The notes under the pieces were generated by a model. The model had not been told where the DNA came from. It made no database searches and saw only the letters and a list, made by a program, of their open reading frames with translations. A program made the position numbers and the translations under genes. A stretch of 28,845 bases of DNA from Seminavis robusta (taxonomy: Eukaryota > Bacillariophyta > Bacillariophyceae > Naviculales > Naviculaceae): contig CAICTM010001457.1 of assembly GCA_903772945.1 (NCBI GenBank), forward strand, positions 1-28,845. Reading direction: 5' to 3'. Positions 20,438-28,845 of this stretch are shown here, one piece after another. Each line of letters begins with the position of its first letter. The first letter of the stretch is position 1.

Positions 20438-23404
20438 ATGAGCAGCAGCATCCAGCTTTTTCTTTTCTTCAGCTTCTTCACCACAAGTTTGGTTGTGAGG
20501 TCCTGTGCTTTTCCCACTGGTGCTGCTTCCTGCGTGGGAGATGGTCCGGCTGTTGCTGGTTCTCACTTGATGAGTTCTGCAGTGAGGGGAGATTTGGCAG
20601 ACTATGGTTTTCTCTTTTCAGTGGATGGTAATGTACTAGATCCTAATACTCCCTTGGATCTCTCGACTGGGGTGGCTCACTCTTGGACCTTATCTGTGGA
20701 CTATGACTTCCCTATGGCCCAGAAGTTTCGAGGATTCTTGGTACGTCTCAGTGGTGGCAATACTGCCACACATGGTGTGGACCAACCTTTGTTGGTATCA
20801 GAAGATGTCGAGGTACAAGATGCAGAAGCATGTTTGGCCTTGGAGGGCGTAAGTGGTGTCACACATGTCTCCAATGACCAAAAGGACTGTGTGGGGGGCT
20901 CTCTCGTCTTTGAGATACCCAGTGACAACCTGATTGTGGATGTTACTGTGGTGATTGAAAACCAACACAAAAAATCCACTTTTCTGTTTAACAGTTTCAC
21001 CATTCATGCTGTGGCTAGTACCAGTTTGGATCCATCTGCGGTTGCTTCCGGATCAATTTTTGCAAATGGCTGCAGTGCCATTGCAGCAGCACAAGATGAA
21101 CGACGATTGCAATTCCTTGCCAACGAAACCGAGCCGCCCGAACTTCTGCCAACAGTTGTAGATATTGTCTCCGTCCACGTTTTCTTGGACACCTTGGCAA
21201 CTGCGCTACAATTTACTGGACTACTCGAGGATGGTGGGCCACTCACTCTCTTTGCGCCAACCAATCAGGCTTTTGAGGACCCAGCGATTAAGTATTTGCT
21301 GGATCCAAAATGGATATTTCATCTGGAGTCACTGTTGGAGCATCATATCGTGGAAAGAGTTTTGTTTTCCTGGGATTTGATCTTGGGAAATGAAACCTAT
21401 ACTGCATATGGCGAACGTATCAATGTGACCAGTCTCAGTCCACCCACCCTCAACGACGATGCAACGATTGTTGTGGCGGACATTGACGCCAGCGATGGCG
21501 TTGTCCACATCATTGATGAAGTGCTCCTGCCTGAATTCATGTTGTTTTCATTGGAGGACGTCTTGATGCAAATTCCCCCGATCTCAAGATTTTTGTCTCT
21601 TTTGGAGCAGACAAATCTGACGCAGACTCGAGTGACTCTGGCCGCTGGAGGAACTATATTCGCTCCCACGAACAATGCCATTGACGGTGTTGTGGAAGCC
21701 GGGTTCATTCCAGAAAATGCAGATTTCTTAGAGAACCTTTTGTTGTACCACATGGCTCCTCGGGTTGCTATCGTGAGTGAAGCCCGAGTCGGCGACAACG
21801 TCACCACGCTCGAAGGCTCCAACATTACCGTCACGGATACCGGAGCGGAACTCGTCATCAACGGGGACACAACTGTGTTAGACGCCGACATCCTCGCTGC
21901 CAACGGCGTGATTCATATCATAGACTCGTTGCTATTACCGGATACTATTCTCTTAACAGCCAGTCCTACCGCAAGACCGTCACCGAGACCGTCACCGGTG
22001 CCCTCACCGAGACCAACCACACGGCCCTCACCGAGACCATCCCTGCGGCCAACATCACTTCCAACGCCTCTGCCTACGAGCGCACCCACAACCGACGCCC
22101 CAACGCTTGAGCCGACAGAGCAACCCACTACCGCGCCAACCCTTGAGCCGACAGACCAAACCACTACCGCGCAAGCTGATGGTGACTTTGGACCAACAAA
22201 GGCACCAGCCCAGGCACCTACACTGGCAATTCCAGTAGCAAATCCGCAAGTGACAGCTCGTCCTAAACCCCAAGAGGAGGTGCTGGGACCGACTGAGCCT
22301 GTGACATTTGAACCATCTGCCACCATGGCGACAGACCAGCTCCAAGCCTCCATGTCTGGTCTGAGCATGACTCTTTTTGGGGTGGCCTCACTTGGGGTTG
22401 AGGATATCCAAAACTGGGAAGCAGCAGCTGCGTTGCACTCTCAAGAAAGTGTCTATATCAAGTGGCAATCTATCACTGCATACTCAGCTGCTTTCCAAGT
22501 CTCCAATGTGCAAGACATAGTAGGAAGGCGGCGACTGCAGGACACGGTGACACTGCAGTACATTCAGAGCATATCATATTCTGCCGCTCCTGGGGTGATC
22601 CTTGAAGAGTTGTTTACGTTTCCATTTGATGATCCCAGTTCGAAGACAGAGTTCGTGGAAACTCTGAAGACATACAAAGGGGAACTGAGCAATGTTCTGT
22701 TTGTGTCAGATGTGGAATTACCTTCTGAGACAACTACACAGCCTTCTTCTTCGGCCCTACAGACAGCAGACCCTGCAATGGCACCCACAACACCGATTGA
22801 GTCCCCAAACAACATGACATTGATTATCATCATTGTGGTAGTTGTTGTGGTAGTATTTCTGGTGGCTGTTGGGGCATTTGTATTTCTGAGGAGTAAATCG
22901 AGCTCTCGCGATGGCAAATTGCCCAAAAACGAACCAGAAGGAGAACCAAATGCTCCCGAAGACATGACCAAGAGTATATCAATGCAGCATGGAGCCCCTC
23001 TTGGGAGTGACGAATCAGAACGAGTGTCACAACAACCTGCCAGAATCCCGGATTCCGTGTTGGAGGTTCCTGATGCTCCTACTGGTGGTGCTGTTTGGGA
23101 CCGAACTTTGATTGAACTAAAGAGGGAGGGTGTAAATGATGTTGTGGGGGATGATGCACCCATGACGGTCACAGCTGTGCTTCATCAGCCTGAACCAGTA
23201 CCGATAGCAATTCACCAATCCGAGGCTCTTGATCAAAAGAGAAGGATCAGTGATCGCTCTGACCGTCGACGTGGTAACAAACAAGGGGACATGGTCCCTG
23301 TGGCCAAAGCTGTGCCTTTCGATGAAACCCTGTCTGAATCCCCACCAGAACCACCAGTAGACCAAAGATATCTCCGGGAGAAAGATGATCTCTTTGAAGC
23401 ATAA
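20438..23404 (+). CDS. Type I membrane protein with two fasciclin (FAS1) domains (988 aa)
   Basis: Intronless. A signal peptide occupies about residues 1-24 (IQLFLFFSFFTTSLVV). Residues 25-225 form a secreted domain with a faint Reeler-like phrase (FRGFLVRLSGG). FAS1 domain 1 spans about 232-366 (H1 LTLFAPTNQAF, H2 GVVHIIDEVLLP) and FAS1 domain 2 about 367-506 (TIFAPTNNAID, GVIHIIDSLLLP). A Pro/Thr/Ser/Arg linker (about 508-580, with RPSPRPS and repeated PTLEPT) is probably O-glycosylated. A further domain follows at about 630-780, then one transmembrane helix (about 793-819, almost pure Ile/Val) and a hydrophilic cytosolic tail to 988. RRLQ occurs near 221 and 699, possible processing sites. 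FAS1 domains mediate cell-cell and cell-matrix adhesion, so a surface adhesion role is likely. A TATA box lies 97 bases upstream. Confidence 0.9.
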   Translation: MSSSIQLFLFFSFFTTSLVVRSCAFPTGAASCVGDGPAVAGSHLMSSAVRGDLADYGFLFSVDGNVLDPNTPLDLSTGVAHSWTLSVDYDFPMAQKFRGFLVRLSGGNTATHGVDQPLLVSEDVEVQDAEACLALEGVSGVTHVSNDQKDCVGGSLVFEIPSDNLIVDVTVVIENQHKKSTFLFNSFTIHAVASTSLDPSAVASGSIFANGCSAIAAAQDERRLQFLANETEPPELLPTVVDIVSVHVFLDTLATALQFTGLLEDGGPLTLFAPTNQAFEDPAIKYLLDPKWIFHLESLLEHHIVERVLFSWDLILGNETYTAYGERINVTSLSPPTLNDDATIVVADIDASDGVVHIIDEVLLPEFMLFSLEDVLMQIPPISRFLSLLEQTNLTQTRVTLAAGGTIFAPTNNAIDGVVEAGFIPENADFLENLLLYHMAPRVAIVSEARVGDNVTTLEGSNITVTDTGAELVINGDTTVLDADILAANGVIHIIDSLLLPDTILLTASPTARPSPRPSPVPSPRPTTRPSPRPSLRPTSLPTPLPTSAPTTDAPTLEPTEQPTTAPTLEPTDQTTTAQADGDFGPTKAPAQAPTLAIPVANPQVTARPKPQEEVLGPTEPVTFEPSATMATDQLQASMSGLSMTLFGVASLGVEDIQNWEAAAALHSQESVYIKWQSITAYSAAFQVSNVQDIVGRRRLQDTVTLQYIQSISYSAAPGVILEELFTFPFDDPSSKTEFVETLKTYKGELSNVLFVSDVELPSETTTQPSSSALQTADPAMAPTTPIESPNNMTLIIIIVVVVVVVFLVAVGAFVFLRSKSSSRDGKLPKNEPEGEPNAPEDMTKSISMQHGAPLGSDESERVSQQPARIPDSVLEVPDAPTGGAVWDRTLIELKREGVNDVVGDDAPMTVTAVLHQPEPVPIAIHQSEALDQKRRISDRSDRRRGNKQGDMVPVAKAVPFDETLSESPPEPPVDQRYLREKDDLFEA

Positions 23405-23640
23405 CGAAGGAATCTGGTAGGGGGTCAAGTTGAAGAGTTGATTCCACAATCGCTGGATTGCTGGCCATTACTGCCGCAACTGGTACATGTATTTTCATAT
23501 GCATGCTCTCCACGTCGTAACTCCTAGACAAACTATTCAATCGCAGCTTGTGTGGCGTACAGTATCATTGTCTTCCACTTTCCTCTCCAAGCGTCCAAAT
23601 TGGTAGTAGCCCTCCTTGACAAGCTAGCCAGCCAGATGGG

Positions 23641-23973
23641 GTGGAGTCCTGGCTTGGCCGAGTAGGATAATTCCCCCTGCTAGTAGGATGCCCGCAAATA
23701 AATCTAGGCTGGAATATCGCCAAGGATGCAGCTCCACAACACCTTGCCGTCGTCTCCGCGATTCTTTTCGGATCCGCAGCGATCTCCTCGCTCGTACAGA
23801 GGTCTCCTTGAGAAGCCAGCGACAAGGAGCCCTGACTTGTCCGAGTAGAAGTCTTTCCCAAAGGTTCCTTCCTGAAAAAGAAAAAAAGAAATCCTGTCCG
23901 CAGTCCGCAATACTGCCGAATTCAGCCCCCTAACACCCTCCCACCGTCTCTGCGCTTCTTTTCGGATCCGCAG
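23641..23973. repeat. Diverged tandem duplication of about 190 bp
   Basis: Two copies share an exact 18-base core (ttcttttcggatccgcag at 23762-23779 and 23956-23973). They also share a looser match about 115-125 bases upstream (ctggcttggccgagtagga near 23650 and ctgacttgtccgagtagaa near 23835). The offset is 185-194 bases in both places, as expected for an old tandem duplication with small indels. Confidence 0.6.
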
Positions 23974-24873
23974 TGAGCCCCATGCTCGCAGCCTCTCCAC
24001 GCTACATGTATTCACGTATTCACAGGTGGCTCTTGAAAACAGGGTTCTCCGGTGCGATGCATGCACCTGGTTAGTGGAACCAGATCTTATATCTTAGTTG
24101 GAATGCTCCGATTTCGAAGCAGGCTATAGCCGTATAGCCCATGTAAGAAGGAATATCAAAATGTTATAGCTCTTCTACTAGATCAGACTGGATTTATGTG
24201 GCAACAGAACAACTGATGCCTGAGAAGCTGAGAAGCTAGCCACATACATGTGCTGGTGCTTTTCGAAAACGCTTCACGTCAAGAGTTTCTCTACGGTTGC
24301 CGCAAAAGAATCAAAGACGGAGCAAAACAGCTACTGATAGACTCTTTGCAGCTTGGAACTTGTTCGGCCCTTGCCAGTGTCCCTGAACTTTTGGGAATCG
24401 GAAGGTTCAGGACAAACCTTCCGCTCGCCAGCCAGGAAGGTAGCAGCCTTCACTGCCTCTACTGCGCTCATGTTCCGTACCGGTATTGTGTGCTGTGTGA
24501 CGGAGTAGTGGCTTCTACGGTAGCTCTTCAAGAGATACTAGATTACAGGACAACAGGACAACAGCAAAAAACATACAGCCCATTAAACCCTTCGGCAACT
24601 GACAGAGTACTTGGTATCACCGAAGTAACCAAAGATTACCTAGTGGTCTTGAAAAAACCCGGCAAAAGGGTCTTTTACTAGCACTGTTAAGTCTTATGCT
24701 TCGGTTGCACAGAAAGCAATCGGAAAGCATCAGTCCTGAATAGCTCCAGAATTTCGTCAGTTCTGGTTTTGGTAATGTTATGGTTGAATAGCTTTTTTCA
24801 AGGCAAATGTAAGCGGTAAGAAGGAAGCTGGAGCACTTTTGAACAACAAGGAAGGGAATTCGATTGCAGAGCT

Positions 24874-25242
24874 ATTGCAGAGGGTCTCAGAGGTCTTATT
24901 GCCCGCCGGGGCCCGAGGATTCATGCCAGTACCGCAAGGCTGGCCACTGGCGAGTGAAGGGCTGTGAACTTTCTTGCCCAGACTGACAGAAAACAGAAAG
25001 CCTCCAAGTTCGTACCAGATACCAGGTACTACCACTACTTCTTTTACTCTTCTTTTGTTCAGCTTTTGTAGCCTTTGTTCAGGCAGTACTAAGTCTTACT
25101 ACTAGCTGTCTTACTCCAGGAGCTCTCCAGGAGTCCACAGGGTCTTCGCCGTCTTCACCGTCTTCGATTCGCGCCTCTTTGAATTTCCCCAGAACAAAAA
25201 AGAAGGCGAGTCAAATTGCAGAGGGTCTGAAGGTCTTATTGC
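24874..25242. repeat. Direct repeat pair about 340 bases apart
   Basis: attgcagagggtct followed by ggtcttattgc occurs at 24874-24902 and again at 25215-25242 with one base of spacing difference. A looser match continues to the shared attcatgcc. The origin is unknown; it looks like a decayed duplication. Confidence 0.6.
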
Positions 25243-25621
25243 GTGCTATTGCCAGAGAATTCATGCCCCATAAGCCCACATACATATATATTTATAAGTG
25301 CAATAAGCTCACATCAACCTGGTCACTGGTCTCTTCAAACTGGCGAGAACTTCAAGCGACGTTTGAAGTAAGTGCTCTGAAAGACTCTTACTCTCTTACT
25401 GTACCTTTTCTGCCCCCACAGCCCCACAGCTTACCTACCAGATAGGGTTTTCTTAGCTGTTTTGTTCATACCGGTATGAAGCAAAGAGTGAAAGAGTGAA
25501 GTTTGTTCAGGAGGTGCGATCTCAGATCCCTCAGCTCTCACAATCCAAAAAACCAAAACAACCAAACCAGTTGGAAACCCAGCAGTTTATTTTTTTAAAA
25601 ACCTAATCTGATCACACCCCC

Positions 25622-26383
25622 ATGAGCTCTCAGATTTTTAATACTGATGCCGTCACTTTGGAAAGTCTGATCCGACAAAACAACCGTGCCATCCACATGC
25701 TGCGTTTGTCAGACTACTCCAGAGCCACCAAATTGCTCTGTTCAACGGTAGCTGGTCTCCAGCAGTTGGCACCTTGATGAGACGACGATGACGACTGGAT
25801 GGAAGATAAGGAATCTCGTTTTTCTATTCCTTGGACTTGCAGCAGCAACAGCAACCACAAGGTGAGGAGGAGCAGCAGCAGCGTCTTTCGAGCCCCATTC
25901 GGATTGCTTGCTTTGATGGCTTGGGTCTTTGCGGCTCTGTTCCCCTCTTGAATCGCGTCTCATTTGCAGTGGTGTACAATCTGGCATTGGCATTCCATTT
26001 GGGAGCACTTGCGGAGCCGATAATGGCCGTCGTCGCCAACGACTGACCAAGGCACTCAACTTTTACACAGTGGCCCTAGATGGCAGAGGCCGCCCCGGTC
26101 TAGTATTACTAGTGGTGCGAGCTCACTGGGAGGATTCGGAAGCATGGAAGCCTTGGCCATTGTGAATAACCAGGCTCAGATTCATCAAATCTTTGGGGCC
26201 AGCCTCAAGTCCGACGAATGCCACACTGTCATGCTCAGCCACATCATGTACACCAGCATCGCCACCGGTGGACAGCCCTTTCGAGACGAAGAATCCCTAG
26301 GTGCATCGGCCATGCAGTCCTGCCTGGAACAGTTTCTTGCCAACGCCACCCAAAAATCTCGTTGTGCCGCCCAGGCGGCGTAA
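25622..26383 (+). pseudogene. TPR-like family protein, damaged copy A
   Basis: The start MSSQIFNTDAVTLESLIRQN gives a helical unit (NNRAIHMLRLSDYSRATKLL) that reads like a TPR. Two TGA codons then follow in the same frame (25775-25780). The frame resumes with an acidic DDDDDW stretch and moves by one base near 25828 (Gln-rich run), near 26005 and near 26095. Beyond these it reads AVVYNLALAFHLGA, RLTKALNFYTVAL, GSMEALAIVNNQAQIHQIF and LSHIMYT, and stops at 26381. The helical spacing and the YNLA and VNNQA phrases match a TPR-like family that I associate with diatoms. It is closely related to the copy at 27760-28530. At least three frame moves and two stops make this the more damaged copy. A scaffold-type protein-binding role is typical for such repeats; none is proven. 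Confidence 0.6.
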
Positions 26384-27759
26384 CCCGGCACTTGCCAAGT
26401 GCGAACACCCTTCCAATTTTGCTTACAGTACATTCTTTTTTGGTGCGAGCATTGGATATATACTATGAGTAATCCTATAGATTGAATATCCTTTTTAAAA
26501 GCATGAACGTGCAGAAGCACTGTTCCTGTAGTGTCCGTCCAGAAAATCACTGCTGTGCATGCACCCCACCCTAAGAGCCAAGACAATACTACTAGCTATT
26601 GTACCGGTACTATCGGGACCTTTGCAGCTCACACTCAGCGAATCCATTGGCTCCGTACCTATGCATAGATTGTTGATGTGCTAGCTATCTTTGCTTCGCC
26701 ATCTGCTCAATCAGCTTGGAACGCCAGCCGCCAGGATCCCGCTCGTGGTCAAAATCAGCTTCCCGTGGACCAGTGCCGCTACATATCGTTCGCCGGTCCT
26801 TTGTCGAGGTGCAGCCAAGCCGCCTCCACCAAGCATTCGCCCCTTGCGTCACAGTACAGTACGTACGTGCGACCTGTCGCGCCATCACAGTGCGATGCCG
26901 TACCTGGCACATGGTACTGGCAGAGCAGTCGGCTTTACACCGTTCGTCGTTTCGTTCGTTGACTTGTGCTGCATCATCCATCCAGAGAAGTGCAAGCACC
27001 TCGTGCTGTCGACTGGCCTTCATGTTCGAGTTCACTGTAGTTAATCCACAGCTAAGATAGATACTTGCGGGTGCAGCGCTTTTAAGCTATTGACGCAGTC
27101 GAATAGCAGTATGTAACCGCAGGATGTCTAAGATTTTTCTGTCGCCCTGGAGTCGGTTTTATTCGTATCCTGTCTTGGATATTGAGCAAGACATTTGCGC
27201 AATTGTCAGCAACCTAACCAATATTATTGACTATTTGATCTGTTGGCTTTCCAAACATGAATTAGTTTGAAAAAGGTTTAATCCACCGATTTCCATGGCC
27301 CTGTTTACGGTATGGGTAGCACCTCGATGCGTGGTTTGAGAAAGGGTTGGTATGGTGCTACACCATCACAGCTAGCACTAAGACCCTTCCCATGTTGATC
27401 CATCGGTTGGCTCCCTTGCCCCTTCCTTTTCATCCTCGTATCGGTAGCGTTTTGCAATCCTTTGGCTGGTTCTGAGGCAAGTAGACTTTCTTCCAGGGTC
27501 TCCTAAAGAACCCTGTGAAGGTGCCTAGCTACAATTGTAACTGGCAGCGAATACTTGGACGATTTGAATAAGAGTGCATATACGTAAAAGAAGCTATTGT
27601 TACAGTAGAAGATTTTGGCGTTTAAAGGAGTCAACGCCGATGGGGGCCAACGGGAAGAGGTTGGATGATCGAATGCTTGATGATTCAGAGTAGGATGGAT
27701 GGATGGAAGTTTTTGCGTGCTGCAGCATAGAATATTTGATTGTTGGTTGATCGCACTAG
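26384..27759. other. Spacer between the two TPR-like copies
   Basis: No gene is supported. Three overlapping open frames at about 26680-27060 on both strands have no domain and no common composition. A TACCGGTA word lies near 26603 and short GGAT repeats near 27692. The two flanking gene copies converge on this spacer. Confidence 0.45.
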
Positions 27760-28530
27760 CTATGCGGCTGCCGCAGAACGGGTAGAGTATGTGGCAGTGT
27801 GTAGAAAGAGATCAATGTATAGGGCCATTCGTTCCCGACTCCCATCATCGTAACTGCTGCTGTTGCCCGCGGCATACATGATGTGACTCATGAGAATTTC
27901 CTGACACTGTTGTGCCCCTGTGTAGTGTCCCAGGAAGATGATAGATGTGTGCCTGATTGTTGACAATGGACAGTGCTTCCATGGACCCAGGGGCACTAAT
28001 GGGGGCGGATGAGGAGGAGCTGTTTTGTCCCAAGACAAAGGCACCGTGATAAAACTGCAGTGCCTTGTGCAGACTCTTCCGGAACACGGTATGGTCCAAT
28101 GGCTCGACTTCTCGATGAAGCAGAGCACCAATGTGAAAGCCAATCCTGACATTGTACACAATTGCCAAGGAGAGGCGTTCAGGATTTGAGTAGATGTAGA
28201 CGTAATGTAGCTGTAGCAGTCGCTCTCTGTATCGACCTTCGGCAATCCAAATGGGCGCTTCAAAGACAAAGTGTGAAGCGCCCTTCAAATCTTCTTCGCT
28301 TCTGGCAGATACACGAGCAGCGGCTGGCAGAGGACAGTAGAAGAATTGGTAGTCTGGCAGGAACATGTCGCCATTGTTAGGATCTTCACTGCAGGCAACC
28401 AGAACATTGAGAGCATGGACACAAGAAGAAAACAGAGTGGTGGCTCTGCCTAGTCTTTCATCCTGTAGAAACACACAGCGTCATTGTTCTGACTGATTAT
28501 CTGAGCAACCGTGGCGTGGAGGGAGAACAT
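27760..28530 (-). pseudogene. TPR-like family protein, copy B, with two compensating frame shifts
   Basis: The start is ATG 28530 (MFSLHATVAQIISQNNDAV). One base seems lost near 28470 (a TTT run), moving to the frame that reads FLQDERLGRATTLF through PERLSLAIVYNVRIGFHIGAL, LHKALQFYHGAF and GSMEALSIVNNQAHIYH. One extra base near 27936 returns to the original frame for LGHYTGAQQC and ILMSHIMY, with the stop at 27760. The alignment with copy A keeps equal spacing across both break points (QNNxA to RAT, and NNQA to SHIMY), which supports real indels rather than introns. However, the first break lies beside a splice-acceptor-like TTTCTACAG. Predicted mainly helical, TPR-like; no catalytic motif. 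Confidence 0.6.
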
Positions 28531-28845
28531 GGTCAAGAAATTTTTTTTAAAAAGTTTTGCTAGAAGTCTTTTTTCAGATTGCCAAGTTGCGAAATTATGA
28601 AACCTTCTCTATTTCTGGCTCAAGAGCTTCTTCCTTTGTACGGTACCGGTGCCATGTGCCAGGTGCCAGGTGCCAGGTAGATAGAAAGATTGGGTTGCTT
28701 GTGATGAGGGCGCTGAGCTCTGATGAGCAATCTGTAAAAAGAGACGCTCTGCAACAAACTGTACTAAGCATATTGGTACTCTACCAAAGTGCACCTGAGA
28801 CCGCTAGTCTGGAGCAGTGGACTTGCGATTTGCATAAGAATCTGA
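28531..28845. other. 5' flank of TPR-like copy B
   Basis: No gene is supported. It holds an A/T run (ttttttttaaaaag near 28540), a TACCGGT word near 28643 and three tandem GTGCCAG units at 28656-28676. It would contain the promoter of copy B if that copy is expressed. Confidence 0.45.

Larger units (their letters stand above)
23405..25621. other. 2.2 kb region without a supported gene, with degenerate duplications
   Basis: I see no gene. The longest open frames (near 24250-24681 + and 23704-24066 -) lack recognisable domains, splice sites or a shared family. The stretch holds two sets of diverged direct repeats, listed separately, and several ACATGT, TACCGGTA and CTAG words. Its right end is AT-rich upstream of the TPR-like copy at 25622. 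Confidence 0.45.

Noticed and set aside
25742..26059. Minus-strand frames antisense to TPR-like copy A.
   Set aside because: They are shadows created by Gln/Ser-rich codons; the + strand shows clear similarity to copy B.
28463..28530. Short first exon ending at a TTTCTACAG acceptor in TPR-like copy B.
   Set aside because: Alignment with copy A runs through this point with equal spacing, so a one-base loss is simpler than an intron; transcript data could reverse this.

Overview
The window is nuclear DNA of a eukaryote, most likely a pennate diatom or a close stramenopile relative. The evidence is short GT-AG introns, mostly intronless genes spaced 0.3-3 kb apart, a SANT-type nuclear protein and a TPR-like family of styles I associate with diatom genomes, a FAS1 adhesion protein with a Pro/Thr/Ser linker, and a Crypton-type transposon. 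The taxon is inferred from gene families; no ribosomal or organellar marker is present.

Layout. 0.5-2.4 kb holds an intronless p20-only metacaspase-like gene (+). 3.3-4.4 kb holds a two-exon SANT/Myb-like gene (-). 6.1-9.7 kb holds mobile DNA: a Crypton tyrosine-recombinase gene (+) with a Gcr1-like C-terminal domain, and two antisense genes for KOW-like/coiled-coil proteins. All three reading frames are broken by single-base losses but keep sense codons along the shifted path. 9.7-12.8 kb has no gene I can support, only hairpins and palindromic words. 12.8-13.2 kb holds a small basic Ser-rich protein gene (+). 13.6-16.8 kb holds a gene of about 13 exons for a single-pass membrane protein (-), head to head with a tectonin-like beta-propeller gene at 17.0-18.5 kb (+). 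18.7-19.9 kb holds deoxyhypusine hydroxylase (-), divergent from a large FAS1 membrane protein gene at 20.4-23.4 kb (+). The last 5 kb holds degenerate duplications and two damaged, convergent copies of one TPR-like gene (25.6-26.4 kb + and 27.8-28.5 kb -).

The single-copy genes (metacaspase, deoxyhypusine hydroxylase, FAS1) contain no frame errors over about 6 kb, while the Crypton, its antisense genes and the TPR-like copies are full of one-base indels. This contrast is the main pattern in the window. It means either young, lightly decayed multicopy sequences or long-read consensus errors left unpolished in repeats.

The best candidate for something undescribed is the Crypton locus, where the recombinase gene ends tail to tail with, and overlaps, an antisense gene for a KOW-like/coiled-coil protein that has a second diverged copy next door.
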